64,000 nucleotides of DNA from Hetaerina americana (taxonomy: Eukaryota > Arthropoda > Insecta > Odonata > Calopterygidae): the NCBI GenBank assembly GCA_022747635.1, contig JAKTNV010000011.1, forward strand, positions 19,307,481-19,371,480, written 5' to 3'. A program made the translations under genes and the position numbers. Under the pieces are notes generated by a model. It saw only the letters and a program-made list of their open reading frames with translations, ran no database searches and was not told the DNA's origin. Within the stretch, counting starts at the first letter, position 1; each line of letters begins with the position of its first letter. Below, in pieces: positions 1 to 11,372 of this stretch.

Positions 1-29
1 AGGCGCCAATTCTACTATCGTCCAACTGA

Positions 30-385
30 CGACATGGACGATATTGTATACTTGATTGATTTCGTGGATGTGGATAATTTTGTCTACTTAATAATATGGA
101 CGATTTAAGTAATTTAGAGTGAATACTCACTTTGGGCAGTATTTTCAGCATGGATGACAGCATTTATATTGGTATATGGATGATATTACCCCCATGACGT
201 ATTTAGATTCGGATGATATTACCGACATGGACGTTATTTTACAGGTAGATGTGGCCGATACTGTCGAAGTGGCCATGTGGAAGATATTGCCCATATAGAA
301 TATATTTTCAATTTGAATGTTATAGTCGATATTGTCAAATTTAACTATATGGATGACAATTTCGAAATGAACGATGGATCTGATC
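30..385. repeat. Degenerate minisatellite built on a GGAYGATATTG-like unit
   Basis: Variants of a short unit resembling ATGGACGATATT recur about every 20 to 40 bases across this stretch, for example near 30, 97, 175, 208, 227 and 345, with drifted spacers. There is no maintained reading frame. It looks like an old, diverged tandem array; the left edge may continue outside the window. Confidence 0.5.
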
Positions 386-890
386 TGGCGATAAGGCTAT
401 TATAGTATTTATGATTATTATATCGATATTTTTTATAAAAAGTCGATATTACTCGGTTTGCCCAAGATTTATTATTATGCCACTTCAGTTTCATTTGAGT
501 TCTATAAAACACCCCGAAAATTGCCAAAAGATATTGTAGTTGGAGGTTTTAAGGAACCAACCATTTATGCATACTTAAACATAACCATTACCATAATTGG
601 TTCTTCAATTCCAAGATTTGATATCTAAATCATTTCCTCCTTTTATTACCTCTTTTAGATATGTGTTGAAAAGTACTAACAGGATTGTGTACCATTTTCT
701 TGCTTCTTTGTTACTTTTGGACACTATTTCCTTCCCAGGGTTTCATTTGAATGGCTGTTAAATGATTTTTGTAGATGTGATGGATTACTTTCTGTCATTA
801 CAATTCATTCCAACCACCTCTAATATCTTGAACTACTTGTTCCAAGGTCGAAGGTCTTTTCCAAGTCCATCAATGTGACATACTACCCTG
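386..890. other. AT-rich intergenic DNA, nothing recognised
   Basis: No reading frame, RNA gene or repeat family could be recognised. The only ORF touching it is short and on the minus strand, with AT-driven composition. Confidence 0.5.
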
Positions 891-892
891 TC

Positions 893-1660
893 CAATAAAT
901 AAGCGAACTGAGGCCATAAAAACTTTATTTTGCGAAATTTAGACAACAGCGCTTTTGTGCCCTTCAAAGTACTTTCCATGCGTGGCATAGGACTTATTCC
1001 ATCTTCTTTTCCACTGTTTTAAGCACCTTTGGAAGTCCTCGTCAGTTAGGCTTTTTAGTTTTCCCGTCGTTTCTTCCTTTATTGTGTCCACATTTTCCCA
1101 GTAAAGTCCCCTCATCACATTTCTGCATGTTGGGAAAAGGCGAAAAGTCACAGGGGACGTGATCTGGCGAATTAGGAGGATGATCAAGGATGGTGATTGA
1201 ATTTTTCGCCAGAAACTGGCGAAAAATCAATGCTGCATGTGCATGTGCATTGTCATGGTGAAGGATCCATCCATCATGTTCGATTAAAATAATGTACACT
1301 GTAGATTTTCCTAAATTCAGTTCATCAGCTATCATTCTGACAGTTTGTCGACGATCGGTAAGGACAAGGGATCGCACACGATCAATGTTGTCATCAACAC
1401 AGGTGGTCGAAGGTCGTCCCGGCCTTGCATCTTCTTTGGTGTTTTGTCGGCTATCTTTAATACGCTTAATCCACTTGAAAACAGATGCTTTCTTAAGAGC
1501 CTTATCACCGTAAACACCTGTCAACAATTCAGTAATTTCTTGATAACTTTTATCGCACTTCACCAAAAAACTTGATGTTGACTCGTTGCTCCGTGATTTC
1601 GTCAATTTCCATTTCGGCAAACAGCAAAAACTAGGACCACAGAAACTAACTTAACTGGCA
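893..1660 (-). mobile_element. Internally deleted mariner (Tc1/mariner) transposon
   Basis: The minus strand encodes both ends of a mariner transposase but lacks the middle. Terminal inverted repeats were not recognised with certainty, so the limits are approximate. At under 800 bases it is far shorter than the usual 1.3 kb, which fits a non-autonomous deletion derivative that has since decayed. Confidence 0.75.
939..1620 (-). pseudogene. Broken mariner transposase, catalytic centre deleted
   Basis: This is a DD34D transposase remnant read on the minus strand. The N-terminal part (about 1620 to 1270) carries the first helix-turn-helix segment, a GRPST linker motif like the GRPS motif of mariners, and the second helix-turn-helix. 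It then jumps directly to ILHHDNAHAH, the second catalytic Asp region, followed by NSPDHVPCDF with the third Asp. The segment that should hold TGDETW and roughly 130 to 150 codons is absent. A frameshift near 1110 to 1140 moves the C-terminal end, including KYFEGH, into another frame. It cannot make an active enzyme. Family assignment is secure; the exact subfamily is not. Confidence 0.85.
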
Positions 1661-1687
1661 CCGAAAATTCGGATAAGATATATTCAT

Positions 1688-1832
1688 TTATGTATATATA
1701 TCTTCGAAACAGACCGCTGTTCGGGGACAACACAAATATTTAAAAACAACGATTAAGACATTTAAACACAGAAACGCAAAGAAAGGACACTCACATATAT
1801 AGTTGTCACGGCACGGCCTTCATCATCAGATA
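1688..1832 (-). mobile_element. Penelope-type terminal repeat remnant
   Basis: Read on the minus strand it begins CTGATGATGAAGGCC, then a GACACTCAC-type block (plus-strand orientation) and a CACAAATATTTAAAAAC block. The same ordered blocks occur at 24665-24895 and 57700-57925, where they form inverted pairs. The assignment to Penelope-like elements rests on resemblance to the hairpin region downstream of the GIY-YIG ORF near 47150 and is inferred. Confidence 0.5.
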
Positions 1833-2144
1833 TGTATTAATATACATGTATGTATAAATAAGTATTTTTTATAATATTAATTATTTTATTAAAAGTGCGT
1901 GCGTGTGCACATACATGCACACATTCATATTATTATTATGTGTGATAAATGATATGGGCATGTATATATTTAAATAATATTTATAATTATAAAGTTATTT
2001 ATATTATATTTATAAAAAAATATTTATATTACTATTATAATATTTGAAATATTAATATTTGAATTACTGATTCATACATACAAACCCATGAACTTAGTGT
2101 GATAGTGACAGCTATTATATATACGTGTATATACATACATATAC

Positions 2145-2206
<62 letters not shown>

Positions 2207-2228
2207 ATATAAAATATATATATATAAA

Positions 2229-2262
<34 letters not shown>

Positions 2263-2310
2263 TATGTATATGTTTAGTTACTGATTAATACATACAAACA
2301 CATGAACATT
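1833..2310. repeat. AT-rich DNA with (AT)n microsatellite at 2144-2270
   Basis: Irregular A/T tracts lead into a long alternating TA run interrupted by TAAAATATAT blocks. Nothing coding. Confidence 0.9.
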
Positions 2311-3200
2311 TAAATCCGTAGAGGCACACTTACATGTTTCGTCGCAACCTCGCTATTTTATTTAAGACGACGGTCGATGTTGGAAAATGAGTATTGCACA
2401 GCCTTGGAGACAAGATGGAAGAGTAGACCTTTAAAAATAAAAGCAGCCCGCAGGGCGTATTTCATCGCTGGGAACGGATCTTGCTGCATCGAAAACTGAT
2501 CAACCTTTGCATTTTCGCAATGTCGCAAGTCACGTGAGCGGGTGTCAACAATTCACCTTCCGCCTCGATTTGCGAAAGTCAACCGCGTGGGAACGAATCT
2601 TCATCGTCTTGGATTTTTTTCCCTACGTTTTTCATCTCCTTCTCCCCCCCCCCATCCGCACCATCCTACTCCCTCCCCATCATCTCTCCATATCCGAAGC
2701 CCCACACTTTCCTTCTCCGTGCCCTCGGTTATTTCTCTTATTTCCGCCAACACTCTTTTTTGTTTTTTTTTGGAAGAAGAAGAGTTTTCCCCCTCATTTA
2801 AATCGACCGGGGTTAATTCGCGCGACGCCTTGCTGTTTTCTTTTGTCTCGACCTCTTCGACGGCCGAGCCCGCGGCGGGAATCGGGGTCACGTCGCTCTC
2901 TGTTGTTGTTTATTCCCCCCCTCCTCCCATATCCCCCCTCCGCCCATTTACCACCCTCCTCCCGTGGGATTCTCTCTCCCTCTCTTTTCCGATGGCCGGG
3001 ATTATTCGTAATTTCAGCAGCGTGTAGAGGAGTCAGTCGCTCGGATGCTTATCTTAACTATCGAACCAAACTGGGTGCGCAAATGTGTGATTTTGTCTTC
3101 TTCCCTCCCCTTAAGACGTTTATCTCCTTAAAACGGTATAAAAAAAACATCCCTGGGAGACGTTTTCGGGAAGATATGTGATGCTCCAAACGTTTCTACA
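2311..3200. other. Pyrimidine-rich, CpG-containing GC island
   Basis: Composition changes sharply from the AT-rich flanks: long C/T runs, many CpG dinucleotides (for example GACGGCCGAGCCCGCGGCGG near 2859) and few repeats. Open frames exist in several overlapping registers on both strands, as expected from biased composition. None shows a recognisable domain. It could be an unmethylated regulatory island or promoter of a gene outside the window; this is inference from composition only. Confidence 0.4.
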
Positions 3201-4060
3201 TTTGGTTTCCAATACGCGGGGCATTTAGCACCTCCATTCGATCATCGCCGTTGTGGTGTGATCTTTGTGCCTATATAACTCCCTCTCTATCTCTCCTCGT
3301 CGGCAACGTCCAAATGAAAGAACGAAAATCCCTCGCAGAGACGGGGGTTGCTATGGTGTCGCCTTGGAAACCGGTTTCCGGGCATTTATCTCGGCGGGGG
3401 GAAAAAAAATAAATATTTTCAGCCATATTTCTTCCGTGTGCCGCATGTGGTAAGTGGTTGCGTTCGGAAGATAATTTTTATCGAACTAACTCTGCCAAAT
3501 ATTATTACGAAGACTAACGCTTCAGCGTAAAACTTAAAAGGACTTAGGGCGCTGGCGGCTATAAATCTCTCCCAGTCATGGGAAACATCATCAACATTAA
3601 TCTTTCGTGTCAAATTTAGTCGGCCGGGAGGATATGTTTTTGGGGGCCTCGGCTATTTTAGCGAGCGTTATTTGAATTGCCGTTTTAACGCTGGGATGGA
3701 TAGATGGGCGTTATAAGTTGGGCTGAAATTTACTACACCAGATCACTTACTTGCACTTTAGCCGTGCGGTGGGCTTCTTAAACAATTGATCAACTTGAGA
3801 ACTACAACGTGTTTTTTTTAGCAAATCGGGATTTTAAATTATCCGATTAAAGCATCCGAGGCTACCAAGTATTGGTGAATTTTTAAGTTATAAAATGTCG
3901 TAAAAGGTATGTGAAAATGCACCAGAACCTAATTTCTTTTCCCTTCACACGCACATACTGCAATCAATATTACTTACTGCATGATACTCTGCCACCTAGG
4001 AGGGTCATGTCATTATTACTTGTAGACTGAGCTGTGATTTACATAGAAATAAGGACACGG
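3201..4060. other. Unique-looking non-coding DNA
   Basis: No repeat family, RNA gene or credible exon was recognised here. Confidence 0.5.
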
Positions 4061-4640
4061 GAAGATTTCGGGCTTATGTGTAGCGAGTAAGATCAAATAT
4101 TGGTGTGGTGACGTTAGGCTTGGAAGATTTGGAATAAAACAAAAGAATAAGAACAAAACGTGCATAATATAAGAGACCGAATCGCACTAAGCAACTCAGA
4201 AGAAGTGAAATACTTGCGTGTCTAAACTTAAAACCAAGATTAGGTAGACGCATCAAAAGAATATGCGGGTCAGCTTTAAAGAAACTAGGTTTCATTTGGC
4301 GGGTTGCAGGAATGTAATGAAAAAAATAAGAAGGAGGTATAAGTTCGCTCTTGTTAGTTAGGCTATATTAAGAATACTCAGCAAGAATTGGGAATCCATG
4401 GCAGAAAACATGAATCAATGAATAGGAAATCATTAAGAGAAAAAAGGTCAGGTTTATTAAAAATTGCTACGAGAAGAAAGCAAATATTTCCCTAATTTTC
4501 CTAAACCTTCCAAAACATACAGGTATATTGGAAGAATTAGATTGGGAGCCCTTTGATTCTCGAAGAGAGCAGGCAAGATTTAAGGCTTTTGGAAAGATAG
4601 TTTTGAAATTTCAAGTTTAAGAAATCGAAATTTGTGGAAT
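4061..4640 (+). mobile_element. Decayed CR1/Jockey-type LINE fragment (RT C-terminal region)
   Basis: Frame-shifted plus-strand translation gives RIKRICGSALKKLGFIWR near 4240, matching the usual SLKVLGFIxR segment after the RT fingers of this LINE group. Near 4530 it gives EELDWEPFDSRREQARFKAF, matching the conserved LxWxxLxxRRxxARL segment. Stops and frameshifts are frequent. The same C-terminal block appears on the minus strand near 13790, which supports a shared family. Confidence 0.55.
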
Positions 4641-4922
4641 GTTGAAATGAGATATATAATAAGTCGCTCAGCGGATGATTTGTCTGTCTAGGTCGTCTTG
4701 CAAATATCAATCTTCATCTACACGATACACCATAAGAGCCTGTTGCGGGGGCTAATAGCACACCAGTCTTGCATGTAGAATTATTATACATGTAGAGTTA
4801 TTAGAATACATAACATTTAATACAAGTTCATATTAGCTTATATGCAACATTCCTGGATCTATCTCAGTACATCATGATATAATTGTTGTGCTTGTACAAT
4901 ATCATCAAAATCTGATAAAACT

Positions 4923-5131
4923 AAAGTTATCGACTCGAAGGTCAGTTTAATAGGCGAGGGTTGACCTCACCTTGTACTGAGTCAAATGGCTTGTGTAATT
5001 CGCACCTAAGGGTTATGAGGGAGGCAAGTTCTTTTCCCTCTACCTCCTATGGTATGCCAGGAAGTACTGGTGCCCGAACAATCGCACAGGAGTGAAGCTC
5101 AAGGTGCCCAGAGGCGCACTCAGGTAATCTT
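4923..5131 (-). mobile_element. SINE-A copy, head missing
   Basis: Read on the minus strand this is the body and 3' part of the SINE seen complete at 20222-20493: a GGTGCCC block, a CCAGGAAGxxCTGGTGCCCGA block, the GAGGxxAGTTCTTTTCCCTC block, and the terminal part ending near CTTCGAGTCGATAAC. The tRNA-like promoter end is not present. It is strongly diverged. Confidence 0.65.
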
Positions 5132-5500
5132 AAACGCATTCATTTTAACGTAGTCTAAGAGAAAATCTCGACTAGAAAAAGACTCTCGTGAGAGTAGTCC
5201 AATGCCCATTAGTCTACCCTGAACTAAAACATCCCTGAAATTCTAGTATTCAAAGTAATAAACTCTTTTTGGGCTCTTGGGTCCGATTGTTTTGTATATT
5301 TGTGTCGTACGAATGAAAAACTATCGATTTTTGTCCAGATATCGGAGTGATGTAAAAAGTGGAGGTTAGAATTAATATTCAGGAAGAGTGCAATACTTAA
5401 GTATTGGAATAACAAGTAAGAAATAAATTATGAAATCGCTGGACTCGGCCTAAGCATTTTAGAAAAGGTCAAATGATCAATGTGCAACACTAATATCAAA
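5132..5500. other. No feature recognised
   Basis: AT-rich sequence with no recognisable coding, RNA or repeat signature. Confidence 0.45.
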
Positions 5501-5893
5501 CTATTATTGAGATATACTTCTCAGAAGAATATGAGTGTTAGCCTTAGAGAGTGCGAGTATCTAGGTTTCGTTAGACGGGTTGTTGGAAAATGTTATGGAA
5601 AATTTTGATAACAGTTTCAAGTACTCGTTCTTCCCTAGCTCATAACCCATTAATGTCAAAATCAGTCACAATCACTCGACTATATTTATTTAAATACAAA
5701 TATTTATTTATTTAGTCAATTACTTCGCGATGAATGCAGGAATGCGTGAGCATATGTGTACATATTTTTTGCATACGAGCAAATTTCACATGCATGTAAG
5801 AGCATATATTAGTGCATGAGTGGATGGTGTCATAACACCCCCTGCCACACACCCTCTCGATTGTTGGCGGGTTATTGTCTAGATGTAGATGTG
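5501..5893 (+). mobile_element. CR1/Jockey-type LINE 3' remnant with hairpin end
   Basis: A plus-strand fragment near 5550 reads YLGFVRRVVG, equivalent to the LGFIxR segment at 4240. It is followed at 5831-5893 by the family's 3' terminus: CACCCCCTGCCACACACCCT, a short loop, TTGGCGGGTTATT and a tail of TAGATG repeats. The order RT remnant then hairpin then hexamer tail is what links the hairpin repeat to the LINE. Confidence 0.6.
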
Positions 5894-6362
5894 TCGCGTT
5901 GCTTCTGGTCTCGACGGCCCTATGCGACGCCGCCTCGTCTCCCCACGTCGCATTCGATTCATAGAACTGCCGCTCGACTCTGCTAACAATCAATACTGGT
6001 TATCCATCCCAGTATTGATTCCAAGGTGTCCTCTTCCCAAATCCAAACAACTGCAGTAAATTCCGCGACAGCTATTTGATTGGGATAAGGTCAAAGCGAA
6101 TGATTTAAACGCCGCGGGATTCTTGAATATCCCGTTCTTTGCCCATCTCGGAATTCTCTCACATCTCTTTTCGCTGACATTTTTCATCAAGATAGCTAGG
6201 AGTGAAGTATACAAACAAACCTTATTAATTGCACGGTAATTAAGTTATTGGAAAAAAATTATATACACCCTCACACCTACAGTCTCTTGTGAACTAGGAA
6301 TAACATTTGTGGAAAAAAGTGAATTGACGAAAGAATATTGGTAATATTGTTGTTATCCCGCC
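5894..6362. other. No feature recognised
   Basis: Moderately GC-rich around 5900-5980, otherwise AT-rich; nothing could be assigned. Confidence 0.4.
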
Positions 6363-6560
6363 ACTTCAGGTAGGTTTTGGATGGACACCGCCTACACAAA
6401 GTTACAGCAATATATTTCCTTGTCTTTTCTAGCAAAAGCATACCCTAACACTTCAATAAAGCCCTCTTTAATTCCGCGTATTTATTTTCTCCCTTCAATT
6501 GTGGAAATATATAGGAATAAAATACATGCATATAGGAAGAGTTATTTAATTAGAGGTACT
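6363..6560 (-). mobile_element. RTE LINE 3' end remnant
   Basis: The left edge has the reverse complement of the RTE 3' terminus (AGGTAGGTTTTGGATGGACA), followed by diverged 3' coding sequence. It matches the 3' end of the LINE at 57078-57170 and the cleaner copy at 61450-61920. No target-site duplication was seen. Confidence 0.6.
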
Positions 6561-6744
6561 CCCTAACTGGCATAATGCGAGTGTTTCTAACTCTTCGCAA
6601 AGGATTTAATTACCTAATTAAATATGATATTAATACCATGAAAACACATTATGAACGACAAGAGAGTGTTACATTGTTTTTGGAAGGCATTGGCCGGCAA
6701 ATATTGGGCACACGCAGATTACGGGCCCAACGTTAAGTAGGTTG

Positions 6745-6830
6745 AAACATGACGAGTCACCTCTATTCATATATTAATATGAACAGAGGTGAATCGTCAA
6801 ATTCGGCGCCTTTCTGAGGCGCCAATTTTT
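6745..6830. repeat. Two adjacent hairpins
   Basis: The first has arms GACGAGTCACCTCTATTCAT and its near reverse complement ending GAGGTGAATCGTC, with two mismatches in 22 bases. The second pairs GGCGCC with GGCGCC across a six-base loop just downstream. No associated ORF. It may be the core of a small inverted-repeat element, but no duplication of target DNA was found. Confidence 0.5.
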
Positions 6831-7440
6831 GAAAAGATACGAATTCGAGTGTTTTTCGAGTGTTTGCTGTCGTGCTGACTATATTGCAACTTTTGTTTAA
6901 TTCCGTAGTTTATGTCAGATTTTCCTGAGAAGGATATTCATTTCTGCAACAATTAATTAACAACTCTTCGAGTGGTAGTAGTCCTTTGTCATAAGATCAT
7001 GTATAAGATCTGGAGTTTACTATATGCTTTTATATGAAAACTGATAAGCTTCTATTTTATCTTCGTCATAAGGTAGAGTGTACTTAAACTAAGAATAGGG
7101 AAAATGTAATTTCACGATGACGCACGCATGACACCTGGATACCTTTTCTTTAAACCTTTTAGAAAAGTAAAATTATTTTGAGTTTAACTCCGACACAGTA
7201 GGAGTAATCCTATTGCCGTATTAAGTTGATTGCGAGTGGTGAGACATGGGAAATTGACTTAACAATCGATCATGAAAATTAATCATTTTTCGAGCGTGAA
7301 AATGAATCATTTTTAATTAAATGAATCAATTTTTTAACAGAGTATGGTTTCATTCGACCCCTAAGCATCCACTACAGTAACCATAGTGATAGAAAGAATT
7401 TACGATATGAGAATTAATAATTATTCTGATGGCCTGAGAA

Positions 7441-7496
7441 TAAACACCCTTTACCATACGCCCTCGTGCGGCTGTAGGTGAAGATGTAGTTGTAGT
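7441..7496 (+). mobile_element. CR1/Jockey-type LINE 3' hairpin end
   Basis: It shows ACCATACGCCCTCGTGCGGCT, then GTAGGTGAAGATGTAGTTGT, a degraded form of the hairpin plus GTAGAT tail seen at 60012-60086. No RT sequence remains next to it. Confidence 0.5.
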
Positions 7497-9075
7497 TTTG
7501 GATCTCTGCCTTCTGTTTTATTCATCTGGTATCCATATAGTACGAGGGGAAAAAGAGATATTGGAAACCGGCTCCTACAGGAACTATACCTGATATTTTT
7601 AAGCCAATCATTTTTACGTATGGGATCCAACATCTTTAATGTTCCGCCAGAAATATAGAAAGAGTTCGAGTTTTTGCATAATCGTATCTCCGTCTGGCCA
7701 TGAAATGGCTAATTAATTAGGAAAGTGAAGAACACTCTTTTACATATACGTCTTCATAATAAACTGCACGGCGACACAAGGGCATGTGGCGGGGGGTGTT
7801 ACGGCATCAGTTCGTGAAGTCATTTGGATATTTATTAGCTCATAGACAAAAACACTGGTGCACGTACACACATGCTATGTATATTATGTAAAAATTGTCG
7901 TGTTTGACTGAAACATTAAATTGTAGCCTTTAAGTAAATATAAATGCGGGTGTGTAGACTCCATTTTGTTATGATTACGGGTCGTTTTTTCAAAACAACT
8001 ATCCGAAAAAAACTTTGAAAAACATTGTATTTTTACAAGAAGTTCTACCATTCGTTTTCATTCATTATGTATTTTGTTTTTTTTTGTTTTCTTGTATTTT
8101 TTCTACTTATTTCCAACATTTCATAAGAAATCAATTAGAATAATTTATTTAACAGTGCTGTAAAAAAACAACCGTCGTAAAACTTATAATATTTATGCTT
8201 ATAAACTTTTAAAACATGTTTTTTTATATTTTTTAAACATATTTTCCCCCGTTGTCCTCATAAATATTAATTTTAATGCTTAATCAAATGGTAACCCACC
8301 ATGCTGGCCGTACAACAGGTTTCCTTTGCGATTATATAAAGCACATTTGCAAGTTTTTTTCTGGTTTCACTATTGTAAACGGGAGCAATAAACTTTGCTT
8401 GCTTATTATTTTTCAATTCCACTTTTCCTTTTGTAGTTACTTTCATTAAAATATATAATTTTCTCTTCCTTTCAGATTAATTTTTTCTTCTTCATATTGT
8501 AATTGTATTTCCGAGGCTTCTCCCTTAATTCCACTCCCGGAGGCAGTTAGTGTTTTTTTACTCCATTACTCTGTCTATTCGTTTTTTCATAACCTTTCTA
8601 TCGCACTAAAATTTCCTTCTCTTACAGTTTTCTTTTTTCCGCTGCTTTTCTGGTCAAGGCCCTTTAATTGAGCTAAGTAATATCAGCATAGAAGTTCTAA
8701 CGAACCGCTTCCCTAATTCTAAGTTAGTAGGTAGTTTTTTAATCTGACGGAAAACCTTCATCTCTTGTGCTCTACAGTTTTTTTGTGTTGCCTTTTTTTA
8801 ATCCCTCCGTCGTTTTTAAAGTCCGCCAAAAAAATTGAGATCTATAGGGAAGCGGATGAGAGATGAGTCCACTCCATCAGAGGGAAATTTAGTGGTGGTT
8901 ACTCTTTTTGCTTTCTGTCGCTCCATGGCCCGGGAGATGAACTCTTTATCGGCCGGATGCAGTCATTTTTATGGACGCCGTCCCCAGTGAATGAAATATT
9001 TCCATCCACAAATCTGGGACGGCCTACAAGAGTCTTGCTTTGCCTTTATTGGCAATGCAGCCAGGGGAAAAAATC
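7497..9075. other. AT- and T-rich DNA, nothing assigned
   Basis: Includes T-rich low-complexity sequence around 8060-8260 and 8390-8820. A pyrimidine tract ending TTTCAG near 8475 resembles a splice acceptor, but no exon can be supported after it. A GCGGGGGGTGTT block at 7787 looks like one more remnant of the CR1 hairpin in minus orientation. Confidence 0.45.
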
Positions 9076-9240
9076 ACTGTAATCAACTCGAAGTTTCGTT
9101 TGACAGTTGAGGGTTGAGCTCACCTCGTGAAATTCACACATCATGGTGTGGGAGTCCTTATGCCGCCATCTGGTGCCCGAAAAATATTGAAGTTTGTTGA
9201 ACCTTGTGGTGTCCAGGGGGTGTCACTCGGATCTTTTAAC
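9076..9240 (-). mobile_element. SINE-A copy, strongly diverged
   Basis: Minus-strand orientation: the left edge has TGTAATCAACTCGAAG, the tail-proximal block of SINE-A, then AAATTCACACATCA and CTGGTGCCCGAAAAAT in family order. The tRNA-like head is not recognisable. Confidence 0.6.
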
Positions 9241-9589
9241 CTTTGCACTCCGATATTATCCAGTAATCCTTTGTCAACGCCGTTACCTGCATGCTACCGC
9301 CGATGGGGTGATTACATGCGCATGAAACAAGAGTTGTTAGTGAGGGTTGTTGTAATATAAAAGCTAAAATAATCGCTCGAAACTAGGCATTTTTTTAGAA
9401 GCAGTCTTCTAACTTTGAGTGAGTTTTTAGTGGAACCCGGCATTAGACACAACTGTAGGCCTAAGTCCCGACTACACGTCACAGTAGTGCTATCTAGGGT
9501 ATCATGCAGAAGCATGTGTATGCGAAGTTGTAAATTAATGTACTCCCTGAAGTATCTCGTAAGATTTTTAAACAGCAAATAATGAAAAC

Positions 9590-9810
9590 ATTTTCAATGT
9601 ATTTAATCGATACTCGAAGTTATCGATATTGCCAATACAAAGGATAGTCTACTTTTTCGATAAAATCGATAAACTATGATGTCGACATAAATTTATGCAA
9701 TATATCATTGCTATAATCTATGTCGACAAACGAGACATTCAATATTTTCGATAAATCAATGCACGTTTTTGTTGGCATGCATTGTGTTTTCATTATCGAT
9801 AAGGAGCACA
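9590..9810. promoter_or_regulatory. Cluster of ATCGAT / TCGATA motifs
   Basis: ATCGAT-type motifs occur near 9608, 9624, 9657, 9666, 9748 and 9795, and a GTCGACATA / TATGTCGAC inverted pair lies at about 9681-9728. In insects TATCGATA is the DREF/BEAF recognition core. Clustering in AT-rich DNA can arise by chance or from an old repeat, so a regulatory role is only a suggestion. Confidence 0.25.
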
Positions 9811-9879
9811 TTGCTCATCCTATGCATCTTACTAATCGCAAAACTGATTATGTATTTTAAAATCGGTAATTGATATTTG

Positions 9880-10400
9880 GGAATTGATATCGCACTCCTG
9901 TGATCTCCTCACCATTATTCTCATCCGTCTTCCCTTGTGGGGTTTTGATTTCGAGACTTGTCACAGGGGTGGGCAGAGTTGAACTGGGTGGTGGTTTAAT
10001 CGTGTGCTTTCGGTGTGATGAGGGCGGGTGGAGGAGGAAGGGGATGGATTCGACCAAAATAAAACGTTTTTGGGTATCCCGCGCTTCGGATAGAGGGGAA
10101 AGGGCTTCGCCCCTCTCCGCCTCCAGGCCGTTCACTTTCCTCCCCCCGCCCCGCCCCAACCCGTCACTTTCAACTTCAGCCGTGCCGGATATTGCTGTCC
10201 GGAGCCGTAAAATAAAAAGAAATGCCACAAGCCTCTCGAGTGCCGTCCCTCCCTCCCCCAAACCTATCTTCAGGAGGAATCCGTTGTTAATGAAGTCTGT
10301 AAGAATTCACCTGTTCAGTTGCTTTGCGGTTCCGCTCTTCAGAGAGAGAAAATTGAAAATAAAGAGAGCCAAACTTTTGCATTTAAAATAATTGCTGCCT
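9880..10400. other. GC-rich, low-repeat island
   Basis: Composition contrasts with the flanks: G/C runs and CpGs. Overlapping long frames on both strands arise from the composition and none has a domain. Possibly regulatory or untranslated sequence of an unseen gene. Confidence 0.35.
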
Positions 10401-10865
10401 TCGTCTCTTCTCTCTGGGCTTAATGCTATTAGGATTTCCTTGAACAATTGAAACGCAGGCGAATTAGCTGCCTTAAAGGTACGTACGATAGGTAAGGAAT
10501 GTTGTTTTAATCAGCGCCCACGGTAATTAATATACGTAAGAGGTGTGTGTGTGTGTGCTTTAAAGATTATACTTTGGCGGTGATTTTTCATGCGAAATCT
10601 TGGTGGAAAAATTTTAATTTACTTGTTGTTGTGTTTTTTAAGGCCCTTTTTTCAGTAGATGTCTAAATGACTAGCTTAGTCATGTGGAAAAAGGTAAAGA
10701 AGGGAGAATATTGGGAAAACGAGATATAGGGAAGTCAAAATTGGGTGTGTTTGACGTGGTGAAACTCAGCAATCACACCAAAACATGGTTTAATAGGCGA
10801 CAGTAGAAGTCATTTCGTACTGAGATGTTAATCTGCCGCAAAGAATCAACAAGGCAGTTTAAGTG
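10401..10865. other. No feature recognised
   Basis: Contains a short (GT)n run near 10542 but nothing else assignable. Confidence 0.45.
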
Positions 10866-10869
10866 AACA

Positions 10870-11165
10870 GTTTAACTGTTTAGGCTCCATTATTATTTCA
10901 CCAATTTGCAGGACATAAATATAATGTATGTATAAAGTGCTTCAAACTGAAGGAGACATTAAAATGTTCAATGCGGTTCTATGGAGCAGGGTAATGTCCA
11001 AGGAAATAGAGAATAGAACCCTGGGTTCAATAGCAGAGAGAATATTGACGTATTGGCCTGAAAGATGGACTTCGAGTGAAGGCCTCAGAAGTAAAATACA
11101 GGCTGTGGACATGGATTGATTAAGGAGAGGATGCAGGATATCCGAGTTAGAAAGGGGAAAAAAAT
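10870..11165 (+). mobile_element. LINE fragment from a second RTE-like family (RT C-terminal part)
   Basis: Plus-strand translation gives FNCLGSIIISPICRT near 10875, matching the F-YLGS block after the RT domain. After a frame change it gives YWPERWTSSEGLRSKIQAVD and then LRRGCRISELERGK near 11050-11155. These correspond to the YGxETW and KIxAxxMxFLRR segments found at the C-terminus of many non-LTR polymerases. The wording differs from the RTE at 54-57 kb, so it is a separate lineage. It is interrupted by stops. Confidence 0.55.
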
Positions 11166-11248
11166 GATGTTAAGCAAGTGAAATGTGACGTGTGTGCGAA
11201 ATGTGACATCAGCGTATTGTTAGGCCAGTTTGTATTCTGCCTCTGGGC

Positions 11249-11372
11249 TGCCCAGGAAAATCTTGTGAAGCTTGAATGAAGATGGGTGAACCCAGAGAAG
11301 TCACCCGGAATTGAATCCGGACCCTTCGGTCAGTATCCCAGCTCTCTGCCCACTGGACTAATCCGACGTCTT
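11249..11372 (-). mobile_element. SINE-A 5' part with tRNA-like head
   Basis: On the minus strand it begins with an A-box-like TTAGTCCAGTGGG, then a B box GGATTCAATTCC, then enters the SINE-A body. The B box is one or two bases from the consensus. The 3' half is missing. Confidence 0.65.

Noticed and set aside
2507..3181. 224-codon open frame in the pyrimidine-rich island
   Set aside because: Three long frames overlap here on both strands, the peptide is rich in P, S, L, F and R as expected from C/T-rich DNA, and no domain is visible.
8440..8490. Splice-acceptor-like pyrimidine tract ending TTTCAG
   Set aside because: No open exon with codon structure follows; such tracts are frequent in this T-rich region.
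9857..10391. Overlapping 134- and 163-codon frames on opposite strands
   Set aside because: Mutual overlap and composition bias; no domain or splice context to favour either.
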